Positions 6,677 through 15,465 of a stretch of DNA of 34,966 bases are shown here, piece by piece. The DNA lies in the NCBI GenBank assembly GCA_944319795.1, contig CALUFA010000025.1:1-34966 (forward strand). Reading direction: 5' to 3'. Within the stretch, counting starts at the first letter, position 1; every line of letters starts with the position of its first letter. The DNA comes from an uncultured Prevotella sp. (GTDB taxonomy: Bacteria; Bacteroidota; Bacteroidia; Bacteroidales; Bacteroidaceae). The translations under genes were made by a program, and so were the position numbers. Below the pieces are notes generated by a model. That model was not told the origin of the DNA. It made no database searches and saw only the letters and a list, made by a program, of their open reading frames with translations.

Positions 6677-8164
6677 TTACGACTTTTCGGCGGCGAGCTT
6701 CTTGTACATGGCCGGCGTCATGCCGTTTATTTTCTTGAAGGCGCGTATGAAGCTGACGGCGTTGGTGTAGCCCACCTCTTCGTACACGGCCTGTATGGTC
6801 TTGTTGCCGTAATGTTCGTTGTCGGCCAGCATCTTGCATGCCTCCCTTATGCGTTTTTCGTTGATGAAAGTGCGGAAGTTCTTGCCGTAAGTCTTGTTGA
6901 TTACGAACGATACGTATTTTGTGTTCGACCCCGTAAGGTCGGCTATTGTCTTAAGGCTCAGGTCGGGGTCGGATATTATTTTTATGTCGTTCGTCAGTTT
7001 TATAATCCTCGTCAGCAGTATGTCCATCTGCTCGGTGGTCATCTCCTTGCATTCGTCGCTATCCGTTACGCTTTCTTCCTCGGCCTGTTGGCGGCCGTCG
7101 TCGGCCTCGCATCCCGACATCAGTATCTTGTTGCTTTCGTCTGATTTCATAAGGTCGTTGTTCCTGCTGATGAGCAGCCGCTGCACGTTCCGTAGGTTGT
7201 GGTTCTTGCGGACGAGCATAACGACCAATATGACTGATACGGCGAAGAGGGCGGATATAAGGGTTATGACGAGCGTCTGCACGCTGATTCGCGAGTTGAG
7301 CAGGCTGATTGCCTCGTCGTTCTTACGCGTTTCGTATTGTTTGAGCCGGCCTTTGGCTTCGTTGAGGCCCTTTGCGTGGAATACCGAGTCGGACAGTTCG
7401 AGGTACATGTTCCTGTATTTCTGGGCCGAGTCGTTGCTTCCGCATCCGGTGTAAGCCTTCGACAGTATGCCGTAGGCGTTGACGAGCATCTCGGCGCTGC
7501 CTATGGCGAGCGACATGCCCATGCACTTGTTGCCCTGGGCCACGGCCTTTTCGTATGCGCCCTGCTTAACGTTTATGTTGCCGATTTCGCTCTCCTGGTA
7601 GAGCACGTAGATGCTGTCGAGGCCGTTGCGCCTTGCAATGCCGATGGCTTCCGTGTGGCTCTTTACGGCTCGGTCGTAGTCGCCCTCGGCCTGCGATATG
7701 CGCGCCGAGTTGTATTTCATGAAGTAGTTCCACAGCTTCGAGTTGCCTATTCCGGGCGAGCGCAGCGATATGTCGTAGTATTCCTTTGCCTTTTTTACGT
7801 TGCCGAGGTGGCAGTATGCCGACACGATGTTTATCAGGTACGTGTTGCGCATGTCGTTGTCGTTGATTGCCTGCGACATCTTGTAGCCTTTAAGCAGGTA
7901 GAACAGGTTCGACTCGTAGTCGCCCAGCGCCTCGTATATGTTGGCGATGTTGCCTATGCAGGCCATGTACGTGCGGTCGTCCTTGTCTGCCTCGGCGGCC
8001 TCCATGCCTTTTATATAATAGGTGAGGGCTTGCGGATAGGCTCCCGAGTCGTAGTATTTGTCGGCCATAGCCTTGGTTCTTTCGGCCTGTGTGCTTTGCA
8101 TGGACGCGCGCCCCGTGCAGACAACCGCGAGGATCAATATGAGCGTCAGGATGTATCTTGGCAT
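6677..8164 (-). CDS. Membrane-anchored TPR / AraC-type transcriptional regulator
   Basis: A 495-residue one-polypeptide sensor-regulator of a type frequent in Bacteroidales. Residues 1-20 form a signal peptide (MPRYILTLILILAVVCTGRA). About 28-265 are tetratricopeptide repeats expected in the periplasm (for example ALTYYIKGMEAAE and RAVKSHTEAIGIARRNG). A membrane helix spans about 294-318. An acidic linker (352-378) precedes an AraC double helix-turn-helix at about 398-490 (SLKTIADLTGSNTKYVSFVINKT, then YEEVGYTNAVSFIRAFKK and GMTPAMY). I chose the ATG at 8162-8164. The reading frame stays open upstream to 8392, but that extension translates repeat array B and would bury the signal peptide. It is divergent from the protease operon, which makes that operon a natural candidate target; this is inference. 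Confidence 0.9.
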   Translation of the reverse strand: MPRYILTLILILAVVCTGRASMQSTQAERTKAMADKYYDSGAYPQALTYYIKGMEAAEADKDDRTYMACIGNIANIYEALGDYESNLFYLLKGYKMSQAINDNDMRNTYLINIVSAYCHLGNVKKAKEYYDISLRSPGIGNSKLWNYFMKYNSARISQAEGDYDRAVKSHTEAIGIARRNGLDSIYVLYQESEIGNINVKQGAYEKAVAQGNKCMGMSLAIGSAEMLVNAYGILSKAYTGCGSNDSAQKYRNMYLELSDSVFHAKGLNEAKGRLKQYETRKNDEAISLLNSRISVQTLVITLISALFAVSVILVVMLVRKNHNLRNVQRLLISRNNDLMKSDESNKILMSGCEADDGRQQAEEESVTDSDECKEMTTEQMDILLTRIIKLTNDIKIISDPDLSLKTIADLTGSNTKYVSFVINKTYGKNFRTFINEKRIREACKMLADNEHYGNKTIQAVYEEVGYTNAVSFIRAFKKINGMTPAMYKKLAAEKS

Positions 8165-8214
8165 CGTTGTCGTATTCTTTAATGTAAGTCGCTTGAAACC
8201 GGCCTTTGTACGGA

Positions 8215-8313
8215 CGTTTTGCGAAAGGTGGCCTTTTGCGTTGCGAAAGGTGGCCTTTTGCAACGCCGTTTGCCGTCTTTTGCACTGTAAAAGGCCGTCT
8301 TTTGCAAAACGGC
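8215..8313. repeat. Palindromic repeat array B, 22-25-bp units
   Basis: Four related units occur in a row: two with centre GAAAGGTGGCCTTTTGC, then CCGTCTTTTGCACTG and AAAAGGCCGTCTTTTGC. They belong to the same family as 3619-3709 and 17858-17947. The array lies in the presumed leader of the minus-strand regulator, between its start codon at 8164 and its -7 element at 8368-8375. The 368-base divergent gap 8165-8532 otherwise contains only AT-rich promoter DNA. Confidence 0.82.
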
Positions 8314-8367
8314 CGGATTTACCCCTTCTTATAGTCCGTAATGGAACGGTTGGTTTGTTAGTGGATG

Positions 8368-8375
8368 CAAAAATA
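8368..8375 (-). promoter_or_regulatory. Promoter -7 element for the TPR/AraC regulator
   Basis: On the minus strand this reads TATTTTTG, an exact TAnnTTTG match followed by C. No TTTG -33 element was found at the standard spacing; the nearest is 14 bases away. A start near 8361 would give a leader of about 200 bases containing array B. Confidence 0.5.
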
Positions 8376-8490
8376 AGTAAAATAACAAACAAACGTATTG
8401 TAAAAGTAATAAAATGCGCATTTTGTATAACATTTCATGAATGGTAAAAAGGAAAAAGGCTTTTTTTATAGGCGTTTTCGTTTAATTAAA

Positions 8491-8498
8491 TATATTTG
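8491..8498 (+). promoter_or_regulatory. Promoter -7 element for the protease operon
   Basis: TATATTTG followed by C is an exact consensus match, 34 bases before the start codon, in a strongly AT-rich stretch. No clear -33 element was found, which fits a promoter that needs an activator such as the divergent AraC-type protein. Confidence 0.65.
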
Positions 8499-8532
8499 CA
8501 AATGGAAATATCATCCTTAAAACTTTTTTACA

Positions 8533-10335
8533 ATGGCTGTTATGACGAAGATGATGAAATTGTTTTTACTTGCATGCATGTTTGTTTTTTGCTGCAACGG
8601 CGCGCTTGCGGCGCCGGCAAGGCCGGGTAAGATAGCTTACCGCCAGCCAGACGGCACGGTGGTTACCGTAAGCCTGCACGGCGACGAGAATTACCATTAT
8701 TATGTCAGCGAAGACGGTTTTGCGCTGCTGCCCGACGGCGGCGGTACGCTTAAGTATGCCACCCTGTCGGCCGACGGTTCGGCCGTGCCCTCGGAAATGG
8801 CCGCCCACGGTGTCGGCGTGCGCGGCCCGGCCGAGGCCGCTTACGTTAAGTCGGTCGACCGGATAGCGGTAGGCGGAGGCTTGGCCAAGGCTTACGCTGA
8901 TGCGGTGAAGGCTAAGTCGGCGAGGCGTGCAAGGCGCGTAGCGCCCGGCGGTATAGACCGCGACTTCCCCACTACGGGCGAGATTCGCGGCGTGATAATC
9001 CTGGCCGAGTTTACGGATAAGAAGTTCTTGCGAGGCGACATCAACGAGGTTTACTCATCGATGGCCAACGACGAGGGCTATTCTGGCCCTTACGCGTCGG
9101 GTAGCATAAGGGATTACTTCACGGCGCAGTCGGGCGGCAGGTTCGTCCCCACGTTCGACGTGATAGGCCCCGTGCAGCTTCCGCACGAGTCGGCTTACTA
9201 CGCTTCGTTCGAAATAGCCTCGCAACTGATGATAGACGCCTGCACCGTTGCCGACGAAACGACCGGCGTTGACTTCTCCGATTACGACTACGACGGCGAC
9301 GGTTACGTTGACTTCGTGTTCGTGGTGTTCGCCGGTTACGGCCAGGCCCAGGGCGGGGGCGAGGACTGCGTATGGCCGCAGGCCGTAGACCTAACCTACG
9401 AGAGCTGGAACGTCTACGACGGATTGTACCTCTCGCAGTCGGCCTGCTCGTCTGAACTGCAGGGATACGACGGCGGCGTCATCGACGGCATAGGCACTTT
9501 CTGCCATGAGTTCAGCCACATACTCGGCCTGCCCGACATCTACGACCCCGCCTATTCGGGTATGCCGGGCATGCTCAACTGGGATATTATGGACGTCGGC
9601 CTGTACAACGACGACAGCCGCACGCCGGCCGGATACACGGCGATGGACAAATATACCGTAGGCTGGCTCGAGCCCGTAGTGCTCGACTCTCCGGCTAAGG
9701 ACGTAGAGCTGCGCCCCATGTCGGAAGCCAACGAGGCTTATTTCATAGTCTGCGGCGAGAACGCCGACGAGTACTTCACGCTCGAGAACCGCCAGCAGAC
9801 TGGCTGGGACAAGGCCCTGCCGGGCCACGGGCTGATAATATCACATGTGCATTACGTGCCGTCGCTGTGGTCGGGCAACCGCGTCAACACCACGTCGTCG
9901 GGTTACGAGCACGTAGCCCTCGTGCCGGCCGACAACATGGCGACCGACGGCACGCAAGACGGCGACCCCTTCCCGGGCACGAGCGGCAACACCTCGTTCA
10001 CCGACACGTCCCACCCCGCAGCCTCGTGGCATACGTCGACAGCGGCCGTAGACTGCCCCATAACCAACATCAGGGAGGAGGACGGAATAATAAAGTTCGA
10101 CTTCAAGGGCGGAACGACGGCCATTAACGCAGTTGACGGCGGCAAGGGGCTGCGCGCCATGGTGTCGGGAGGCACGTTAAGCGTGGATAATCCGCTTAAC
10201 GAGCGCGTCTCGATAGTCGGCGCAGACGGCCGCACCGTATGCGAATCGGCCGAAAGCCGTGTAACTGTAACGCCCGGCCGGGGCGTGTACGTTGTGCGGA
10301 TAGGCGGAACGGCGGAAAAGATTGTTGTAAAATAA
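8533..10335 (+). CDS. M6-family metalloprotease with T9SS sorting domain
   Basis: A secreted zinc protease of 600 residues. A signal peptide ends near residue 27 (CCNGALAAPA). A propeptide-like region with a basic stretch (KSARRARR, about 128-135) precedes the catalytic domain, which runs from about 148 to 420. The zinc motif is HEFSHILGLPD, with His325 and His329 and catalytic Glu326. An Asp-rich loop (DYDYDGDGYVDF, 250-261) could bind calcium. The C-terminal 65-70 residues resemble a type A T9SS sorting domain (VSIVGADGRTV and RGVYVVRIGG, ending KIVVK). The protein should therefore cross the outer membrane by T9SS and be released or attached to the surface. It leads a three-gene operon with 38 bases to the next gene. 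Substrates cannot be told; related M6 enzymes of other bacteria degrade host or matrix proteins. Confidence 0.9.
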   Translation: MAVMTKMMKLFLLACMFVFCCNGALAAPARPGKIAYRQPDGTVVTVSLHGDENYHYYVSEDGFALLPDGGGTLKYATLSADGSAVPSEMAAHGVGVRGPAEAAYVKSVDRIAVGGGLAKAYADAVKAKSARRARRVAPGGIDRDFPTTGEIRGVIILAEFTDKKFLRGDINEVYSSMANDEGYSGPYASGSIRDYFTAQSGGRFVPTFDVIGPVQLPHESAYYASFEIASQLMIDACTVADETTGVDFSDYDYDGDGYVDFVFVVFAGYGQAQGGGEDCVWPQAVDLTYESWNVYDGLYLSQSACSSELQGYDGGVIDGIGTFCHEFSHILGLPDIYDPAYSGMPGMLNWDIMDVGLYNDDSRTPAGYTAMDKYTVGWLEPVVLDSPAKDVELRPMSEANEAYFIVCGENADEYFTLENRQQTGWDKALPGHGLIISHVHYVPSLWSGNRVNTTSSGYEHVALVPADNMATDGTQDGDPFPGTSGNTSFTDTSHPAASWHTSTAAVDCPITNIREEDGIIKFDFKGGTTAINAVDGGKGLRAMVSGGTLSVDNPLNERVSIVGADGRTVCESAESRVTVTPGRGVYVVRIGGTAEKIVVK

Positions 10336-10373
10336 GATAATTAACGAGTCTGACAAATTTAAAAAGTACCATT

Positions 10374-12473
10374 ATGAAAAAACATTTATTCCCTACAATT
10401 GCGGCGTTGATGCTTGCCTGCGCAGGCATGCCGGCCTATGCGGCCGACGACGCGCCACACCTCAAGGTGTATGGTTACTTTAACTATAACGGGGCGATAG
10501 CCGACGGTTCATACGGCTTCGCGAGTTTTTACCTTGACCAGCTCGACGAGGCAGAGGTCGTATATCCTTACGGCGACGAGAAGAGCATATACGCCGGAGC
10601 GTGCGTAGACGACGTGTTCTATGCCTACGAGTATAAGTATAACTCGGTTGCCGGGCCTGAGAACGGCAACTTCATATCCTACAACATAGTGTCGGGCAAG
10701 TACGCGCAGCTCGGCACCGAGGGCCTCGGAGAGCAGGGCGCGTCGTTCAAGCCGCAGGACATGACCTACGATTACAGCACCGGCACGATGTACGCCGTAG
10801 GCTTCAGCCAGGGCGAGTCGGCCTTGTATGAAGTCGACCTTGCCGACGGAACGTTGGACAAGAAGGTAACGCTGCAGGAAACGCTCGGCGCAATCGCAGC
10901 CGACAAGGACGGCACGGTGTACGGCGTAGGGGCCGTCGACGGCGCCATATACCGCGTGAACATGGACGACGGCTCGCTGCTGTTGGTGGCCAACACCGGT
11001 TTCGGCGGCCTGATGTACAACCAGACAATGGAGTTCGACCATACGACAGGACTGCTCTACTGGGCTGCAAATTCGTATGACTACGACGGCGCGCGAGAGT
11101 CTTACATGCTCTGCATTGACTTGCACGCCGAACGCATTACGATAAAGAATCTCGGGGCGATAGGCATCGGCTCCACGTTCATGGCGATGTACGTTCCCTT
11201 CGCCGAGGGCGGAATCAACGCCCCGGCTGCTCCTTCCGACTTCACGGTAACGCCGGGAGCAATGGGCGCAAGGACGGCTACACTCGCTTGGACGGTGCCT
11301 ACGACGACCTTCGGCGGAGAGCCTTTGGCCGACGCCGTTACGGGCATCACCGTTGAACGCAACGGCGAAGTGGTAGCCACGCTGCCCGCCACGGCCACGA
11401 GCTACGAGGACAACGGCATCACGGAAGACGGCGAATGCGAATACGTCGTCTACGCAACCAACGCCGCAGGCAACGGCGGCAAGGCGCGCGCGTTCTCGTT
11501 CGTAGGCTGCGACAAGCCCGACGCTGTTACCGACATGACCTTTACCGTAGGCGAAGGCTGCGCTTCGGCAACCTTGTCGTGGGCGGCACCGACGCGCGGA
11601 TTCAACGGCGGTTACTTCTCGGAAGACGGACTTACTTACAAGATTGTACGCCTGCCCGACAACAAGACCGTGGCCGAAGGATTGGCCGAAACTTCATTCA
11701 CCGATACCGAAATAGGGCGCCTCGGCCGTTACACTTACGTTATTTACGCTTGCAACGATAACGGCGAAACGGCCGCCGAGGTGGGCGAATATTACGTGTT
11801 GGGCAAGGCTATGGACTTGCCTATGACGCAAGACTTCTCAAACCTGACTTACTTTGAGAACCAATGGATGGCTTACGACGGCAACGCCGACAATTACAGC
11901 TGGACTTATTCGACCGAGTGGGGCTACTACCAGTTCGGCGACGCCACTCCTTGCGCCGAATACATAATCAACCCCGGTATCGACAATCCGGGCAACGATG
12001 CCGACGAATGGCTGGTTACTCCGCCTATGAACTTCGAGGCTGGCAAGTCGTACAGGCTGAAACTGACGGCACGCTGCATTGCCGACCATGTGCTTAAACT
12101 TACCGTAGGCGGCAACAACCAGCTCGACAGCCAGGCAGACTTTGGCGAGTTGACGCTGAAAGAGGTTACAAACGGCGACGCATACGAGATTTCAGAATAT
12201 GAGGTGAACCTTCCTTCCGGCATCGAAGGGGTTAAATGCGTAGGTCTGCATTTGGTTAGTCCGTATCCTGCGGCGACAAACGCTTCTTACCTGCAGATAA
12301 TGAACGTCACCGTAGAGGAAGGCGAAGCAACCGGCATTACCGCGCCGGTAATCGTGCCCGACAACGCTGCCGTTTACACCATCGACGGACGCATGGTGGA
12401 CAATGACGGCTCTCTTGAAGGACTGCCGAAGGGCGTTTACGTCAAGGGCGGAAAGAAATACGTGGTTAAGTGA
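10374..12473 (+). CDS. Secreted T9SS cargo: propeller-like, two Fn3 and choice-of-anchor J-like domains
   Basis: A 699-residue surface or secreted protein. The signal peptide is about residues 1-23 (ending MPAYA). Residues 30-275 have repeated short strands with YDYSTGTMYAVG- and DKDGTVYGVG-like elements, suggesting a beta-propeller. Two fibronectin type III domains follow at about 285-378 (APSDFTVTPG, ATLAWTVP, ECEYVVYATN) and 381-477 (ATLSWAAP, RYTYVIYACN). A choice-of-anchor J-like beta-sandwich lies at about 485-652 (FENQWMAYDG, DEWLVTPPMNF). A T9SS-type tail ends the protein (VYTIDGRMV, GLPKGVYVKGGKKYVVK). No catalytic motif was recognised, so binding of a surface, matrix or polymer is the likelier role. 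It lies between the protease gene and another T9SS cargo gene and is probably co-transcribed with both. Confidence 0.82.
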   Translation: MKKHLFPTIAALMLACAGMPAYAADDAPHLKVYGYFNYNGAIADGSYGFASFYLDQLDEAEVVYPYGDEKSIYAGACVDDVFYAYEYKYNSVAGPENGNFISYNIVSGKYAQLGTEGLGEQGASFKPQDMTYDYSTGTMYAVGFSQGESALYEVDLADGTLDKKVTLQETLGAIAADKDGTVYGVGAVDGAIYRVNMDDGSLLLVANTGFGGLMYNQTMEFDHTTGLLYWAANSYDYDGARESYMLCIDLHAERITIKNLGAIGIGSTFMAMYVPFAEGGINAPAAPSDFTVTPGAMGARTATLAWTVPTTTFGGEPLADAVTGITVERNGEVVATLPATATSYEDNGITEDGECEYVVYATNAAGNGGKARAFSFVGCDKPDAVTDMTFTVGEGCASATLSWAAPTRGFNGGYFSEDGLTYKIVRLPDNKTVAEGLAETSFTDTEIGRLGRYTYVIYACNDNGETAAEVGEYYVLGKAMDLPMTQDFSNLTYFENQWMAYDGNADNYSWTYSTEWGYYQFGDATPCAEYIINPGIDNPGNDADEWLVTPPMNFEAGKSYRLKLTARCIADHVLKLTVGGNNQLDSQADFGELTLKEVTNGDAYEISEYEVNLPSGIEGVKCVGLHLVSPYPAATNASYLQIMNVTVEEGEATGITAPVIVPDNAAVYTIDGRMVDNDGSLEGLPKGVYVKGGKKYVVK

Positions 12474-12504
12474 CGGTTTTTATTAACATTAAAACTTTAA
12501 GATT

Positions 12505-15081
12505 ATGAAGAGACATTTATTTGCAACTATGCTGTTGGCGGCCATGTCAGCCACGGCAATGGCCCAAACCTCGATAGAAACGGCGCTTGACGTGCAGGAA
12601 GGTTGGAACGAATGGACGCCGGAAACGACCGATGCCGTAACGGCGTATTGGAAATACACGGCGGCGGAGAACACCCTCTTGACCGTCAACTACGATACCG
12701 GCATATACATAAACGCCGTAGCGATTGACGACACCGGCAGCCAAATAGCCGTAAGCGGCGCGCAAGAGTCATACGTAGAGACGCACTATGCCGTGCTGGC
12801 AGGCGAGACGATATACCTTACCGCTTCGCTTTACGACGGCAACAAGGGCAGCTTCACGGCAAAGATGACTCCCGACGCGAACCTCGGGAAAGGACTGGCC
12901 GAAGCCGACCCGATGCCCGTAGACACGGCCAAGACAATCTTCATGGGCGACCCGTATGCTGGTTTTGGTAACCAAACCACCTACGCCACCTATACGGCCG
13001 ACAAGGACGGGCTGCTCGTAATGACGTCGCCTACGTCGGTAGGGAGCATAACCGTCGACGGAATCATCGGCCTGAAGTTTGATCCTACGTTTGAAATCGA
13101 CCGTGGCTCGCAGTCGCGTTGCAAGATGCCCGTCGAGAAAGGGAAGACATACGAGATAACGTTCACCAACTACGGGCCGTTCGTGTTCACGGCAACTACC
13201 GAGGATGCCGACGCCGGTTCGTTGTACAGGCCGTTCACGTTGGTTGAGGGCGACAACGCCGTTCCTGCTGAAGCCGGCGACTATTACTATATTTACACCA
13301 ACGACAAGACGGGTTACGGCGTAATTAGCGGCGAAGGCGGACTGCCCGGCGGACAAGTGAAAGTGTTCCCGGACGACAAGAGCCTGATCGAGTCGGGTTA
13401 CACTTTGGCCGTATCAGAAGAGGGAGGCTTCGACACCCGTTGGGAGATGTCGCCCGTAGGGACGATCTATTATGTTTGCGTAAGCAAGGCCGAGGCCACC
13501 GACGGAGAGCAGACCATGACATTCGCATACGAGAACTACAAGGCCGGCGACAAGGAGGAGAACCCGATTATGATTTCGGAAATACCGGCGGAGATTACCA
13601 CCGAGGCTGCCGGAGCCACTACTTTCTACGGCGTTGACGTGGCTGCAGGCGTAGACAAGTTCCTCAACGTCGAGGCTCTCAGCGAGATAACAAGCGGATA
13701 CACTAAGGTCGAGATTTATCCCGAAGGCTACAGTTACGGCGCCGTGTCGGGCAACAAGTCGGCACGCATGCAGGTAAGCGGAGGCGAGACGGGCCGGCGC
13801 TACATCGTGAAATGGACTTCAAGCGAGGCCGAGCCTATCAAGTTCGGCGTGACGATGGACGACATCAAGCAGGGCGACCTCATCACCGACCCGCTTACGG
13901 CGGTTAAGGGCGAGAACACCGTTGAGGGCGACCATACCAAGTATTACCAGTACACGGCCACGCTCACCGGCAAACTGGTATTCGCCGGCACGGCCAACAT
14001 GCTCGTGACGTTCCCAATGGGTACTGGGCCTTACGACGGCGAGTACGCCACTACGAGGACTGAAGACCTGGCCTATCTGCTCGACGTTACCGAAGGTACA
14101 ACGTATCTCATCAAGATCGAGAACCCGTATGACGGCGACACGTTCACCATTTCCGAAAGGGAATACGAGCTCGGCGAAGGACGCACAAACCCGATAATCG
14201 TTGAAGACGGCACGTATACGCTCGGCGCCGAGACCGCCGCAGACCTTTGGATAGCTTACAACGTGGAGAAAGACGGCATGCTGACCATCGCGAGTGACAT
14301 CCCCTACAACTCGATGGGTTACGACGAGATTTACTACTGCAAGGGCGCAGACGGCACGCCGGTGGCAACGTCTACTTATTATTTCGACGGCACCGAGGCT
14401 TCTACTATCTACCGTGCGGAAGTATCGGCTGCGGCAGGCGAGGTTTACCTCGTGAACCTGAAGATGGCTTCGCCGTATGAAGGCAAGCACGTTACGTTCA
14501 CCATCCGCGACTTCGAGGCCGGCGAATCAGTCGCCACGGCGATAGTGCTCGAAGACGGCGAACAGGTCGAGATACCGGCAGCCACCGCCGCGAAGCCGGC
14601 CTGGTATAAGGTTACTCTCGACGCAGGCGAGGTAACGGTAACTACCGACAGCCCGTTTGAAACCGCCCCGTTGTGGTTCGCAGGCAAAGAGGATGCCGCC
14701 GCCGGCGAGAACGGCACTGAGATGTGGTTCGACAATTCGTTCGACGAGGAGTGGAACATGGTATGCACATGGACTACCGACGTTACCGAACCGGGAACGT
14801 ATTACATCAAGATCGACGGTGCTTCATACGGCGGCATCCACATGACTTTGACTGGTTCTGTCGTAACGGGTGTAAACGCCGTTGAGGCCGAAAGCGGCAA
14901 CGTAACCGTAGGTGACGGCTTCGTAAGCGTAACTGCGGACAATGCTGCAGTCACGATATTCAGCACGTCGGGCATGAAGGTGGCCGAAGCCGAGGTTTCG
15001 GGCAGCCGTACATTCAACCTCGGGCGAGGCATTTACATCGTCAAAGTTGGTAACACGGTAAAGAAGGTAGTCGTAAAATAA
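12505..15081 (+). CDS. Large secreted repeat protein with T9SS sorting domain
   Basis: An 858-residue secreted protein with a signal peptide at 1-20 (MSATAMA before Gln21). The body consists of several beta-rich modules of roughly 100-120 residues that resemble bacterial pre-peptidase C-terminal (PPC) sandwiches. Each has a lead-in such as GDLITDPLTAVKGENTVEG or LGEGRTNPIIVEDGTYTLG, an aromatic YYQYTATLTGKLVF-type strand and a GTTYLIKIENPYDGDTFTI-type end. I count about six or seven modules, but boundaries are soft. The last 75 residues are a T9SS sorting domain (VTIFSTSGMKVAEAEV, RGIYIVKVGNTVKKVVVK). It is the last gene of the protease operon, 31 bases after its neighbour. No enzyme motif was recognised. 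A role as adhesin or as scaffold for the protease is possible, but unproven. Confidence 0.8.
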   Translation: MKRHLFATMLLAAMSATAMAQTSIETALDVQEGWNEWTPETTDAVTAYWKYTAAENTLLTVNYDTGIYINAVAIDDTGSQIAVSGAQESYVETHYAVLAGETIYLTASLYDGNKGSFTAKMTPDANLGKGLAEADPMPVDTAKTIFMGDPYAGFGNQTTYATYTADKDGLLVMTSPTSVGSITVDGIIGLKFDPTFEIDRGSQSRCKMPVEKGKTYEITFTNYGPFVFTATTEDADAGSLYRPFTLVEGDNAVPAEAGDYYYIYTNDKTGYGVISGEGGLPGGQVKVFPDDKSLIESGYTLAVSEEGGFDTRWEMSPVGTIYYVCVSKAEATDGEQTMTFAYENYKAGDKEENPIMISEIPAEITTEAAGATTFYGVDVAAGVDKFLNVEALSEITSGYTKVEIYPEGYSYGAVSGNKSARMQVSGGETGRRYIVKWTSSEAEPIKFGVTMDDIKQGDLITDPLTAVKGENTVEGDHTKYYQYTATLTGKLVFAGTANMLVTFPMGTGPYDGEYATTRTEDLAYLLDVTEGTTYLIKIENPYDGDTFTISEREYELGEGRTNPIIVEDGTYTLGAETAADLWIAYNVEKDGMLTIASDIPYNSMGYDEIYYCKGADGTPVATSTYYFDGTEASTIYRAEVSAAAGEVYLVNLKMASPYEGKHVTFTIRDFEAGESVATAIVLEDGEQVEIPAATAAKPAWYKVTLDAGEVTVTTDSPFETAPLWFAGKEDAAAGENGTEMWFDNSFDEEWNMVCTWTTDVTEPGTYYIKIDGASYGGIHMTLTGSVVTGVNAVEAESGNVTVGDGFVSVTADNAAVTIFSTSGMKVAEAEVSGSRTFNLGRGIYIVKVGNTVKKVVVK

Positions 15082-15121
15082 ACGGGCGGAGCGCAGGGAT
15101 TACGCCCTGAAACATAACCGG

Positions 15122-15153
15122 GGGGCGCGCGGACTTCATTGTCCACGCGCCCC
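15122..15153 (+). terminator. GC-rich hairpin after the protease operon
   Basis: Arms GGGGCGCGCGGAC (15122-15134) and GTCCACGCGCCCC (15141-15153) pair with one mismatch around a 6-base loop, 40 bases after the last stop. The T tract is weak (GTTGTTC). Confidence 0.6.
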
Positions 15154-15216
15154 GTTGTTCGTATCGGGAATAGGGAAGGCGTCCGTCGTGAAGTGCAATC
15201 AGTGTAGGTAATCATA

Positions 15217-15292
15217 CGTTAGTTCGGTATAAGGAGATGGAATCATTATTAAAAACAAATGGAATAATCCTAAACCGTAAGAAGTCTGTGGC
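15217..15292 (+). mobile_element. Truncated relative of the MITE-like element at 21825
   Basis: The left end CGTTAGTTCGGTATAAG differs at one base from the terminal repeat at 21825-21841. Some 60 bases in, TAAGAAGTCTGTGGC (15278-15292) differs at one base from 21879-21893. No right-hand terminal repeat was found in the gap, so this is probably a decayed copy. The rest of the 384-base gap 15082-15465 holds two terminator hairpins and no gene. Confidence 0.6.
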
Positions 15293-15380
15293 GCGTTGCG
15301 TTTGCTTTGGCTCTTTTCCCATGTTCCCTCCCGGCCTGCTATGGCGCTTCAGTCCCATTTGGCTGACGCACGTAAAATAA

Positions 15381-15432
15381 GCGTGAGCCGGGTATGAGTG
15401 GGCCGGATGCCCTTTTCATACTTGGCTCACGC
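15381..15432 (-). terminator. Bidirectional terminator between convergent operons
   Basis: 17-base arms (15381-15397 and 15416-15432, GCGTGAGCC with GGCTCACGC at the base) pair fully if two G-U pairs are allowed. A further GGGC/GCCC stem lies in the loop. On the minus strand it is followed by TTATTTT and lies 33 bases after the stop of the 436-residue protein gene. On the plus strand it could also stop read-through from the protease operon. Confidence 0.75.
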
Positions 15433-15465
15433 CTTTGTTTAAATGGATGATAGTCCGTTTAATGC

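Noticed and set aside
8165-8392. N-terminal extension of the TPR/AraC regulator up to 8392
   Set aside because: It translates repeat array B and would place the signal peptide at residue 77; the -7 element for the gene lies within this stretch.
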